From NCBI GenBank assembly GCA_018806985.1, contig JADANN010000339.1, forward strand, positions 620,001 to 684,000: a stretch of 64,000 nucleotides of DNA, written 5' to 3'. Position 1 is the stretch's first letter; every line of letters starts with the position of its first letter. The notes beneath the pieces were generated by a model that made no database searches, was not told where the DNA came from, and saw nothing but the letters and a program-made list of their open reading frames with translations. Source of the DNA: Angiostrongylus vasorum. Taxonomy: Eukaryota > Nematoda > Chromadorea > Rhabditida > Metastrongylidae. The position numbers and the translations under genes were made by a program. Positions 12,670 through 23,776 of the stretch are shown here, in pieces.

Positions 12670-13935
12670 AAGCATTCGCAGAGTGCACTGAAACTTTGCC
12701 AATTACAAAGCCAAGACGACTGCACTCCAACGCCCAGAAGGAACACTTGCAGCTTCCAGAAAGGCAACGGAGAACATCAGTTACGATTACTACTCGGATC
12801 TCTTCAGTAGCAAAGTCCTCGTGCACTCATATGAAATAAAGGTCCTACCGGTTCTCCCTTCCGAAATCCAACATGCTGTTTCGTCGGTGAAAAAATAGAA
12901 CTGCACCATGTCCGGACAGGATGAGACCTGAAGACCTGAAGAACCCTGAACCAGTCCTCATAAACACACTGGCTCGGCTCTTCACACGTTACTTATCAGA
13001 ATGCAATGCTTCTATTCAATGGAGTACCAGCAAAACCAGGTTATTGCTCAAGAAGAGTAAGCTCAATGATGTCTGCAATATCGCCCAACCTAACGTCGTC
13101 TAAAAACTTCTCACTCAAGTGATCTTAAACAGGTCTGACAGAATACTGGACGAAGGACAGCAATATGAGCAAGCAGGTTTTTTAAAAAAACATTCAGTAC
13201 TGCGAACCACATTCATACGATAACAAGACTCACTGGGAGTATCGCGGGAGTACAAAAGACCGCTCTGTCCATTTTCATCGATTTAAAGGCCTTTCAGCCA
13301 AATAAGATAGCAGTCATGGAAGCCCTAGACAACCAGGGAGTCTCTACTCAATAGATAAAGGTTCCTCGTGAGCTGTATAAAAATTTCACAACCAAGATAT
13401 CACCATTCTACAACGATATTAACATCGACGCCAGAAGAGGACAGGTAAGGCGATACCATCTCGCCAAAATTAGCGCCACCCTCGGGAACGTTATGCGAAC
13501 ACTGAAATGAGATAACATAGGAATGAATGAAAATAACTCAGCGCTATTGAACGCTCAGTCGAAAGGATGATGCTAGGAGCATCCTGTATATCACGAAAGC
13601 GAAGGAGGAGATCCGATGTTTCCACCTAAGTCAACGATTATGTCGAAAAGGTGGGCCGCACATGTAATGCGTATGAACGACAACTGATGGACAGCAGTCG
13701 TTAGTGACTGGATTCCTCGGGATGTCAAACTTGCTGCAGGAAAGACCACCGACCCGATGGTCAGAGTTCTTCACGAAAACCCTAGAAGAAAGGTATGATG
13801 GTCAATGAGTCCCTTGAGCGAGCGAGCAGAACCCACTGGGCTACTCTTGCACGCAACAGAGAAAAATGAAGAATTACTTGCGCCCATTCGAGTCACTCCA
13901 CCATCAACGGAACGAGAGGTGTAGCAAATGAACCA
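12670..13935 (+). mobile_element. RTE-clade non-LTR retrotransposon relic
   Basis: Reading across several frames gives reverse-transcriptase pieces in order: RPEDLKNPEPVLINTLARLF then TRYLSECN (12921 on); ALDNQGVSTQ then ELYKNFTTKISPFYNDINID (about 13325-13440); and, after an internal deletion near 13500-13550, the C-terminal block WAAHVMRMNDN, VSDWIPRDVK (13650-13730) and LHENPRRK. Stops and frameshifts show that it is dead. The family identity comes from these conserved C-terminal phrases, which I associate with hookworm RTE elements. Confidence 0.85.
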
Positions 13936-16332
13936 AAAACATGAATGCATGTGTGTTCCTACCAATTCCAACTATGTCAAGGGAAAATTTGGACCGCCCT
14001 ACCAATGTGTGTATAGCATCTTTAGCTATACCATTCCAGAAACTAACGGAAAGGAAATCTTGATAAAGTAGCACTCACATTATTGAGGATACGGACGAGG
14101 TCGTCGTAGTTAGATCTTTGTCGTCAATGTTGTCTACGCTGATCAGTTGACAAATCTTCTATAACAGCTGCGAAGTGTGCCGATTTTCTTGCGAATATTC
14201 TCGCCACACAAAGGCACGTGTAAGAACCCGAAAATCGTACCGGTATCGCTGTGAGACCACGAATCCACGAACACGGCTCAAATGTTTTACTAGGCGGCGA
14301 TAATCATCAAAGATCGCGTGCAATCACGGAGCAACGATGTTAATTCGCGACTATGTTACAAATTCCTTGAGTTTCTTTTTTTTCCTTCAGTATTATTCTT
14401 GAGACGCTTCTTAGAGTTGCATTTCTTAGTGTCCGACCTGAATTTTGCGCTGTCAGTTTAGTCTTCATTGATGAATTACGAGATCATAATATCTTCTATC
14501 GCTTTATGGAGTCCGCTTAACATTTACAATGGTCCTTTACTTACTAGGGTTAAACTGGTATGTGGGTTTCTTCACAAGTTCCTACCGAAAGTTCTTCCTC
14601 CGTAAGACTTCAATTATGATTCGGTTAGTTTATTTTCTGTGGGGACCATATCAAAATATCCATCATCATGTTTCGGTCCTTTCTGAAACACGGTGGTCGG
14701 ATGCATGGTCATATTTTTCTTCTATTCAAGTTCTCCTCGTCTCCAGTTGTTGGTCGGCATTATCCCATACGACCATCGTTATATACATATCTTCATGATA
14801 GCACTTTGTACTAGTACTCAGATGTGTGTAGTGTTTCCTACACTTCATATCTTTCTTATCTTACACTGGATATTCTTATTTATTGGTGTACTGCCATATC
14901 GAGCAGGATTCTCGTGCATCTTTGTACTACTAAGTATTTTGTCCAGTACTCCAACTGTAGCACCTTGTTGAATTTTCTGATCTATACAAACATCTATTCG
15001 CCTTCCACGTCTGGAGCAGGTTTTCAAGAACTTGATGAGGTCTTGTTTACCAGAAAATCGGCACAGCGTAACTTGGTAAGCTTCTATGATGTCCCTCACT
15101 TTACCCATATGAAGGATTGGAAGTAGAGTAATGATGATGCCAGAGACATTCTGAATATATAGGCCCAGGTGTTTCACACCACTTGGTGAAATCATGTTGG
15201 TTCGTTGTTTTGTAAGTATGTTAATACCATGCCTGTTTGCTGCTAATCCAAGCACTAGTAAAACTTCCCATTCGTTCCTGCCATTGTTCATGAAGGTAGC
15301 AAAATTTGTAGTCGACTATCTTGTAAGTGGTCTAATATGAAGCCTCCATCTTTTTCCTGTCCTTTGCAGAATTCCGTTATCCTCCTCTTCGTAGAATGTC
15401 AGCGCAAGACTGGATCGTTTACAATTGTTTTAAATACATATATTCTAGACGATCCCAGACATGCGAGGTTTATTGAAAGGCTAAAATCTAGCGTTAAGTT
15501 GGATATCGGTGTGGATTAGTGGCTAGTTGTAACAGTCTGATTCTGTCTGTTTTGTCCTTCAGCGGAACGAGAGCGGTATAGACTAGAGAGTAGCATTCTG
15601 ATGTCTTCATAAATATACTTTTTTAACTACTGTTGAAGAACATATATGGTGACAATACGATCTCATCATTGTTGAATTGTCTTGTAGATTCTATCCTTTT
15701 TTATCACTCAAACAGTAGACAATTCAGTTTGGACTTCTTTAACCAACCAACCATCCGAGTTTGTATCCGCAAAAACGCCGGATCCCGTTGCAACAGTTTC
15801 GGAAGGCTGTATGCTACATCTTGATAATTGGATAGTGGAAAGTTGGGTTATAAGGTTTTAAAAGAGCTGCAGAATATCCATCTGGTGTTTTCACTCCGGC
15901 CAGCAATGAGAAGTTGCAGTTGGTTCTCCCTTGGTGTTATGGTCGTCCAATAACGCTTCGATTCTGCACCTTCTCTGCAGAAGAGGCTATTTTTGATTCA
16001 GTATTAGTCATAGTCAGAAATAAAAAGTTTCACACGTAAACACATCCAGTGAACAATTCTTTAGTTGCCGCTACTGTAACAGTTCTCGTTCAGCTCTTGT
16101 CTGACAGCGCCAAAATCCCGACCGAGCACTAGCAATGCATCGATGCCTGAGAAGCTCAGTCAGACTTTTCGACAAATGTCGTTATGCGATTCTAATGCAG
16201 ACTATACTGATTATAACACTCGTCACCGCTAACACGTTGATGCCGGAGAAGCGCTTCCCATTACAGCAAGCAGCCACTGTATTACGTCGTTTAAAGCAAC
16301 GACCTACAGAAGCAGTATTTTCGGACCTCAGA
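13936..16332. other. Gap between the RTE relic and PCMT
   Basis: Apart from the minus-strand 148-codon frame at 14845-15291, nothing is recognised. The minus strand of 15540-15780 may be more of the same decayed element. Confidence 0.4.
14845..15291 (-). CDS. Unrecognised 148-codon open frame, possibly transposon-derived
   Basis: This is one of the longest open frames in the window. It contains KHLGLYIQNVSGIIITLLPI, KVRDIIEAYQVTLCRFSGKQ, DLIKFLKTCSRRGRRIDVC and ENPARYGSTPINKNIQ. The composition looks like a real protein, and after the stop the same strand continues with MVVWDNADQ-like coding in another frame, as in a decayed element. I cannot name the family. Confidence 0.3.
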   Translation of the reverse strand: MNNGRNEWEVLLVLGLAANRHGINILTKQRTNMISPSGVKHLGLYIQNVSGIIITLLPILHMGKVRDIIEAYQVTLCRFSGKQDLIKFLKTCSRRGRRIDVCIDQKIQQGATVGVLDKILSSTKMHENPARYGSTPINKNIQCKIRKI

Positions 16333-19300
16333 ATGGCTTGGCGATCCAGTGGCAACAGCAATGAGGAACTCGTACGAAATCTACAAAGTCAGGTTTCATT
16401 TAAAGTTAGCAACTGATAGCTAACACCGAGCGCTATGATACAAGTTGTGTTGCTTTCATGCTCAGTTTTCTTTCTCAGCAATCGCGAGATTGTTATACAG
16501 CATATGTTTACTTACAAAAACACTGCCGAGGTTGATAGAAAGTCGATTCTGGGAAAATTCTGGGAACTCTGTGCTCAGCTATTATTTGACTGCGACTCCT
16601 TGCATGATTTGATTGTAGGTGACTAGACGATTATAGTCGTCTCCGATAAATCAGGAATATGGTTCAATGAAACTCAGACAGATCATGATTATGAACATTA
16701 GGGATGAAAATGCTTGAAACCCACTAAGGCCTTAACCTATATACCTTTTTTTCAAAACATACGACGGTTGTTTCACTAAAATGGGAAATGTTTTGCTTTT
16801 TCACTTTTTATAAGGCAAGAGAAAGTCCGATTTTATTGCAAGTGATCTGGTGCGTTCGTAAAATACCTCCACTTGTCGTTAGATTTTGATTATTGCTCTC
16901 CCAGCTACTGGAACGTTGTTCATAAGCAATACTTGGACAGAAGTATCCTGGCTACGTTTTAGGTGCCTATGAGCATAAAAGATTGTTAGATTTTTTAACA
17001 CAGTTTCTCTAAATCAAACATATGCTGGATTATCTTCCTAAAAGTTGGGAAATATTTGTCCTATTCCTGTCGAAGTACATTCATCACATATAGAATGAGT
17101 TTCAGCGTATTTGAGCTTGTATTGCTTTGATTACTTAGATATTTACCTAGGTAATACTTGAAGTGTTTGTCTTAACGGGACGCTGGTATCCTTCAGAGGG
17201 CAGAATATTCACGTCGGATCGTGTTCGTGACGCTATGCTTGCTGTTGACCGTGCTGATTTCGCACCGGTATCACCTTATAGGGATCAACCACAAGGAATT
17301 GGATGGAATGCCACTATATCTGCACCGCATATGGCTAGTTTTCAATACTCTATGTAAAAAAAATCAGTTATTGGAAGGAGGTAAAACAGTGTTATTGGCC
17401 TAGACGAAGAACTTATTGGTAGGACTACTTAGTTTCTTCATTCTCAACGACTTTATAACGAAGTAGTGCATGCCTTCCTACATATAGTGTCTTATCTTTT
17501 TCCTTTCATATGTAACTGTAGTAACTACACTTCTAAAGAAAAATAGGCGAAAATAAATTACTAATTATTTGAATGCTTACATGGGTCGTCTTTAGGAATC
17601 ATGGGAATTTGTGTGGAACTTCGCAAGATTTCCTCTTAATTGGTAATTTTGTGAATAAGGAAAGTTGTTTTAATGAACTGTCGAAGGTAGCACTAGGGCT
17701 TTTTCAAATAATCATGAGCTTGTAAGCTGTTGATGAATTTCAGAAGCTACGGGCACTAGTTTACTTTTACCTGTAAGCCCGCATGGGAATGTGGGATTTT
17801 CCTCGTCTTGACGACACTTCTGAAATCTTTTCAATTAACCCCATTACAAATTCTAGTTCGACACTAGCTAACACTATTCAACCACGATGAAGTGGGAAAT
17901 CGTTTGGGTGGGTAGGAGTAATTCCACTCAGCAAAATATTCGTTTACGCTTCTGAAGTGGAAAAGATATTTAATAAAACAGATTTCGCTTTCTCGCGAAG
18001 CTTACTGTATGGTGGTCCCATTAGAAACAGAGAATTTCGAACAGTGGACTTTAAAAAAAAACGTCGAATTCCAATTATGGTAGTCAGGAACGGTATCGTG
18101 ACCGGGATTCATATATGGCCTTGATCAAAAACGGTTAGTGATGCAGGTTTGCTAGCGCCATCGGTCTTCGTGAAGTCTGGTTCATTCTAATATTAGAGGT
18201 TTAGGAAGGTTTGGTGAATTTTGATAGAATTCCGAATTTGCCGGATGTGTTTGCTAAGAACTTCTTGATCACCTTACTCTAACACTGCATTTGAACTTTG
18301 TTTCCATACTTTACCCATATTTCTGCTTCCTATTAATTCGAAAACTATTTAGGGAATTGAGGGTTAATCAAATACTTTGAATACTTCCAGTCTAACTAAT
18401 TAGCTTGAATGAACAAAAGTCTACGGTTCTTGTGTTTAAAAACGCTAATCTTTACAGCACGCCGCCTCGTTAGAACATCTGAAAAATCACCTCGTTGATG
18501 GTGCGTATGCGTTGGATGTAGGCTCTGGTTCTGGTTATCTAACTGTTTGCATGGCAATCATGGTGAGTAACCTCCGAAAGGAGACATTTTGTCTAAAAGT
18601 AATTCAAAAACAATCTCTCAGTGATTGACGGATGATTGCTGATGGCAGCGTTAGGTAGAAAACTAGCTGAGAGGAACGCAGAACAAGGGCCTCCGTGGTG
18701 TAATGTGTAGTGCAGGACCCCCTGGAAGCGGTAATCATAGTTCGATCTGGCCTGAGCTCCAAGTTTTGCGAATATCTCAGCATGATTTTGGTTGTGTTTC
18801 ACATCATACCCTGCCATGGAAATTGTAATGGGCAGCAAATAAAAGATTGGTAAAAACGGAAAAGTGGTTGGTATTGATCACATCCCGGAGCTGGTAGAGT
18901 TAGCCAAGGAGAACACGCGAAAGAATCACTCTGATTTGCTTGATAGTGGAAGAGTTCTTTTTGTTGAAGTAAGTGGCAATATTTCTGTTTCACATTCTGA
19001 AATGTCTTATATGAGTTAACCCAAAAAAGGATTAACAAACCTGCCTTTTTCTCCCTATGGTATCTTATGTTTTAGAAGTACCAATGGTATCTACAAGATG
19101 TTAAATGCTATGTAAATATACCGGTACTTCTTCCTTGTTAAGGGTGATGGCCGTAAAGGATACCCGATAGATCACAAGTACAACGCCATACATGTTGGAG
19201 CAGCAGCCGAGACAGTACCAAAACCTGTAAGTATAGGATAGTGGAATCCTGGAAATAGCACAGTAGTTTGGGCAATACTCCACCATAGCAACCTTTTTAA

Positions 19301-19939
19301 ATGAAAAAATAAATAAAATAAATGAAAGCAAAATAGAAGAGAATGGATGAAAACTCCCATGAAATTTTGGAAGTGGAACTAGTGCTTGGGAAACTTTTTA
19401 AAAGTTTATCCTCATAACGGAGAAACAAGTGAAACCTATAGAAGTATTTGTTCTATTATTTTTAGCTTATTGAGCAATTGGCCGACGGAGGACGAATGTT
19501 GATACCTGTTGGGAAGGAAGGTGGCAATCAGGTTAGTATCTGTAAAATACTTGAAGAACAAAGTAATTGTAGGCGACATATCTCCGGCTAAAGTAACTAA
19601 TCCAATAGTAATCCACTGATTATTACAAGGCGTTCCTCATCTAATGAAGAGAACTAATTCTTACCGATGATAGATTTATCGACATTTGGTAAAGTACATA
19701 TCAAACAACTAGGTCACAACCAAGAAAATCTAAATATGGACTGCTAATTTATTTTCTTTTATGCCTGAGACTAATAACGGCAATAACCTCGAATAGAATT
19801 CTTACTTGTGGTTAAGATTTTCTTACAGGTGTTTTTACAAGTGGACAAAGTTGACGGCAATGTAACACAGAAGGTGATCGAACACGTCATATATGTACCT
19901 CTCACCAGTAAGGCGCATCAACTGGGTCGTTATGACTAG
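16333..19939 (+). CDS. pcm-1: Protein-L-isoaspartate(D-aspartate) O-methyltransferase, seven exons, complete
   Basis: The product transfers a methyl group from S-adenosylmethionine to isoaspartyl residues of aged proteins so that they revert to aspartate; it is a soluble repair enzyme. Exons: 16333-16387, 17197-17333, 18458-18562, 18846-18968, 19143-19226, 19466-19531, 19829-19939. All join in frame to 226 aa, close to the 225 aa I recall for C. elegans PCM-1. Visible motifs: start MAWRSSG; TISAPHM at about residues 58-64; SAM motif LDVGSGSG near 83-90; post-[34 protein letters not shown]-terminal HVIYVPLTS. The ATG was chosen by match to the family start. An AG two bases upstream could be a trans-splice acceptor. 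Intron 2 needs a GC donor. Intron 3 is almost entirely a family-M SINE. Intron 1 carries a family-F repeat. The upstream frame stays open to 16135. Confidence 0.95.
16465..16570. repeat. Family-F copy in PCMT intron 1
   Basis: Block A (CAGCAATCGCGAGATTGTTA, from 16477) is followed by block B' (GCCGAGGTTGATAGAAAGTC, from 16524), the same order as the insert at 62431. Confidence 0.6.
17334..18457 (+). other. PCMT intron 2 with GC-AG splice sites
   Basis: Exon 2 must end after the CAT ATG codons (His-Met) at 17333, because exon 3 resumes with HAASLEHL exactly as in the family. The next bases are GCTAGT, so the donor is GC, not GT. The acceptor TTTACAG at 18451-18457 is ordinary. Every nearby GT donor breaks the frame or adds residues inside a conserved block. 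Confidence 0.75.
18620..18845 (+). mobile_element. M SINE filling PCMT intron 3
   Basis: It runs from TTGACGGATGATTGCTGATG to GGGCAGCAAATAAAAG, and its last base is the base before PCMT exon 4. Only about 57 bp of intron remains outside it. Confidence 0.8.
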
Positions 19940-20275
19940 TTTTCATGCATCCATGTGTACCTATGTGTGCCCATTGTCAGTCTGACTTTGTATTGCACAA
20001 GGACTTCCTGTCTGGGTCCACCATACTCATCGCAACTGAAATGCTTATGTACGCGTGCCGTGTGGCTTCTAGTAATATTACAATAGTATGTCCGTTTACT
20101 TGTAAAGTACGTTCAATGTTAAACCATCCTTCCGTCACGTCAGTCTCAAAGCGGTGCATTAAGTGTGAACTAAGTCGTTTGGAAAACATGAAAGCATAAG
20201 TGAATCTTTCCCAAGTACTATATATTTGTGGAATGTAATACCATCATTCTGCGCGATACACATTTGCCACAACGT

Positions 20276-20295
20276 TTTATTAGCTGCTGAATAAA
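20276..20295. terminator. Back-to-back poly(A) signals of the convergent PCMT and TBCB genes
   Basis: AATAAA lies on the plus strand at 20290-20295, 351 bp past the PCMT stop. AATAAA also reads on the minus strand at 20281-20276, about 140 bp past the TBCB stop. Each signal points at the other gene, so if both are used the transcripts overlap at their 3' ends by a few tens of bases. The assignment is inferred from position and the hexamer only. Confidence 0.5.
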
Positions 20296-21119
20296 TTGTA
20301 CATATAGATGGAGATGTATACTGAAAGCTTATTGGTTAGACAGCAGCTAACGAATTCGACATATGAAATGACTTGTCAATGTAGAATGGTTTCTCAGAAT
20401 AACATGTGTGAAAGTTAACACTTCAAATTTCTACCATATTCTCTTCGGTTCCCAACGGTGGGAAGTGGCCGACAACGACGTCGACTGGTCTTACGAAACC
20501 TCCATGTTTGTCATTGCAGTGAAAGTACCTAAAAGATAAACAGATCCTTAATTATGCACTATGATGAGAGGATCTTTAATGAAAAGGTTTCCAATTTGAT
20601 CCCTTCACAGTTTGTGGACTTGTTTTACAATTTAGAGTACGACTAAACTGAATTTATATAAAGTTTTGTTGCAATTTATTGATGTCGTTGTTTTAAAGTT
20701 TCTGGAGCTAAGAAGATATGATGTGGCTGAGTCATCTTAAATCTTAACTGGAGAGATCGGTGTTCTCCGTCATGCGAAATACACGTTAGCAAGCTTGGCC
20801 GAAATCTGTACATTTAAACTGCAACGAAGACTGCAGGAAACATACCGTGGTTTAGTTATTTCTGTCACTTTCATTGTTAATTTATTTCCTACGATAAGAC
20901 ACTGACAACCACGTTTTCATGAGGTGTTCACGGATTTCTCCTGCCAAGCGAGATACGATTCTTTGCTCACGCGTCGACATCTTTCTTCGACCAGATTTAA
21001 AATGTTCCCTACATCACTGTTAGGGTCGATAGGATTAGTCATAGCACATGCCAGCGCAACCATAGAACCGATTGAATTCCATCCCCATTTAATATTTACA
21101 CTTAAAGTCCGAAGTTTCT

Positions 21120-21375
21120 GGCAGATCCTGGTAGGACTTCGGACGCCAATACCAGGACCCACCACCGTCCTGGTACTAAACTAGCCGCATGGTGGCAAAT
21201 CGCTCATTTGATCCAAGACCGCCCATGGTGGTGACCATCTGGAGTAGACCTTAACTAAGCAGACCTGGGGTCTCCAGGGAACCACAGTGGGTAAACCAAT
21301 AAAACCACAAAAAGTGTAAATTATGCTGGGGCCTGCTCAATCAGTGAGGATGGGCCATCCAAGTACCCAGGTAAG
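21120..21375 (-). mobile_element. Family-L fragment in TBCB intron 4
   Basis: It matches the middle of the copy at 11.05-11.46 kb (GTCCTGGTACTAAACTAG, GGGCCATCCAAGTA). Same strand as the host gene. Confidence 0.55.
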
Positions 21376-22467
21376 TAAAGTTTGACGTGAATTGTCATAA
21401 CCGAACGTGTCAACAACTATCAATTGTAAATTAGTATATCTCAAGCCATGATGAGCCTTATTAGTTGAAGCAACCTTTACGAATAAATTTGCAGTTTCTA
21501 CTACTTATATAACCTGTCTTGTTCTATAAATATAAAAGTTTGACTTTATGGAGCCCACGAATCGGATCTTTCTCACTTCTTCACTTTAAGGCTCATAAAT
21601 TCAAAAGGTTTGATCTTATGAAGCAGAACATGACTATGTTCCGTCACGCATCGTTCGTGCATTGCAGCTGCCAAACCTGCATAGATAATTTTAATTCCAA
21701 ACAACTTTAGATATGCTTCAACAATTTTAGGAAGTCACATTTACTCTAGATTGAGCAAAGTCCCTTTTACCAAGCTCTCAATTCCTCTAGTATCCCAGTT
21801 ATTGAAAAAAACATCAGTAGCTGTCGAAAAACTAGCTTCGGTCTCTAATATTTCCCGTTGCAGAGAAAGGGAATTGTTCTGTGATCCAGTTGAATGTTTA
21901 ACGAGACACTAGAAAACAACTTTTTCAAGCCATTTCCTAAAATCCATGAACAAATATATACTCAGAACCAGTTCGGCATTGCTTTTTTCTAAATATGCTA
22001 TGCTCCTTGTGTTGTACATAGTGTCCATTGTTTTGCAGTTAAACAGGTGAGACCACATTCGTTACCCACCTGACACCAGATACAGCGCCATCGTTTTTTC
22101 CCACCGGTTCGTCATATATAACACCAACCCATATGCCTTCTCGAAATTCAGTTTCACCAACGAATGAGACTATACCACGACGTGGCATACAATTTCGGAG
22201 TTGCACTTCACATCGGTCGCCAACCTTCAATGCAACGAATTTCATCTTCGCCGTGTTCAAAACGCTTTGTAGTTCGACTCCATAGTAGCAGTGTGTTTGC
22301 GATCCTCAGCATTTCCAGCAAGCAGTTTTTTCTTCCATGCACGTGCAGTATCTGAAACACAAAATGGACGTCCATATTCTCTGATTAACAGTTATGTTCT
22401 GGTGAAAATAATTTCACGATAAATTTGTTCAAGCTGCCACAGACAAGTATTCACTTGTGATACCCTT

Positions 22468-22756
22468 AAGAAAGGGTGCATGGGGAGCAGTGGTCACAGG
22501 CGCCCTGCAATATACATGAGATCGATTCCCGCGCCACTGGCCCACTGAGCCTTTCATCCCTCCGGGGTCGACAAATTGGTACCAGACTTGTAAGGGAAGA
22601 TAGCAGCACTGGTCCGATACATTGGTAGGCCACCGCGAGTCATTGTAAAGCCCAGATATGCATTCAATCACCTCCAAACAATGCTTGATGAATTCGAATC
22701 CACGGCGGATCCCTACAGGATTGATCAACGCCGAGAGATTTAGAGCATTTACCCTT
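22468..22756 (+). mobile_element. S1 SINE in TBCB intron 3
   Basis: It lies between TBCB exons 3 and 4 in the orientation opposite to the gene. Head GGGAGCAGTGGTCACAGGCG; the body is well preserved; the tail is degraded. Confidence 0.75.
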
Positions 22757-23415
22757 AATAATTCATTCTTCGACATTTGTAAAAGCACAAAACTTGGTAT
22801 CGGGGAAGCATCTGTTCAATAAATTTCTGCTGAACAGCACGTCACTCTCCGGTTACGAAACCACTAACTTTATGGTGACCTGTTTTCTTTACGACTGCTT
22901 TGTATGTGCTAAAACAATCAGAATAAGGAAGGAACCTTCGGTTTCGAAATGAGAACTATACCTTCGATCCACTATTTCCCAGAATATCGAATTAAACTAC
23001 ATGGAGTCTTTAGTTTACATAAAGGTCTTACCATAGGATGAAACCGTAGTCATTCAAAGTGCACTCTTATTTGGTCAATTTTAACGATATTCAGCGATTA
23101 AAGCCTTCAAATCTATTGCTGTTGAAATACTAAAAGCAAACCTTTTCTATTGTTATATTTGTCATCACTCATTGTGTACTTTTCAATCATACTATCATCC
23201 TGAAGTTCCACATTTTCACCTGAGACGTCGATTGCATGAATACGCATACCTTGAAATAATTCAAAGAGATCGATAAATACAAACACAGTCGACTTCAAAC
23301 AAGAACAAGGCTTTTCGAGTTATCAGTTAAAGACGCCACAAACCTTCCCTGATCGTCATGAAGTTCGACATGGATTGATTCAAAAGGCAGCTCCAACAAC
23401 CAACTCTAGTTTCCT

Positions 23416-23510
23416 CTGCAAAGGCAAACATATGAAGCAATACGCAGGACTTGAAAGAGGATACCCACTGAACAATCACAACGCAGCGAATCGTTAGTTG
23501 AAAAACATGC
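23416..23510 (-). other. TBCB intron 1 with GC-AG splice sites
   Basis: On the minus strand exon 1 ends CTAAAG and the intron begins GCATGT. The acceptor is TTTGCAG at 23422-23416. The join gives LGELK|RKLELVVG, which matches the C. elegans order LNDLKKKLELVVG as I recall it. The 95-bp intron has no GT donor that keeps this reading. Confidence 0.65.
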
Positions 23511-23776
23511 CTTTAGTTCGCCAAGAGTTATTGAGGAAGGAAATTTCTTCTCGTAAGGAAATTCGGAAGCATTTGAAGAGATTTCCAAGCCATAAACCTC
23601 CGTCATCCCTCTATAATAAATGCGGAGTTAGCTGCGTACTGAAATTCTACTATGACGCGACTTTAACACACAGAATACCACGCATAGGCAGCAGGCTTAC
23701 TTTTCAAAAGAGAGGAACACTAAAGATGCCAACTTATTTTTACGGCACTGCAAATGTAAACTGATGACTGAAATAA

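Larger units (their letters stand above)
20423..23606 (-). pseudogene. tbcb: Tubulin-folding cofactor B (ubiquitin-like plus CAP-Gly), frame broken
   Basis: Cofactor B binds and delivers alpha-tubulin in the tubulin folding pathway; it has an N-terminal ubiquitin-like domain and a C-terminal CAP-Gly domain. Exons on the minus strand: 1) 23606-23511, MTEVYGLEISSNASEF..LGELK; 2) 23415 to about 23307, RKLELVVG..ESIHVELHDDQGR..SLTDNSKSL; 3) 23249-23142, MRIHAIDVSGENVE..EKYTMSDD; 4) 22351-22070, RAWKKKLL.. then CAP-Gly VGDRCEV..RRGIVSFVG..GIWVGVIYDEPVGKNDG; 5) 20528-20423, RYFHCNDKHGGFVRPVDV, ending MVEI. Intron 1 needs a GC donor (AAG|GCATGT). Exon 2 carries one base too many near 23382-23385. 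Exon 4 is one base short between 22259 and 22310. About seven residues expected between exons 2 and 3 are missing. It could be a decayed gene or an assembly with homopolymer errors; the exon order and CAP-Gly identity are secure. Confidence 0.85.

Noticed and set aside
12507..12839. 110-codon plus frame taken as a host gene
   Set aside because: Its second half aligns with the RTE region just before the reverse transcriptase, so it is part of the relic.
22039..22260. CAP-Gly frame as a stand-alone 73-aa gene
   Set aside because: The reading past GVR is intron; the true continuation RYFHCNDKHGG is at 20528, so this is one exon of TBCB.
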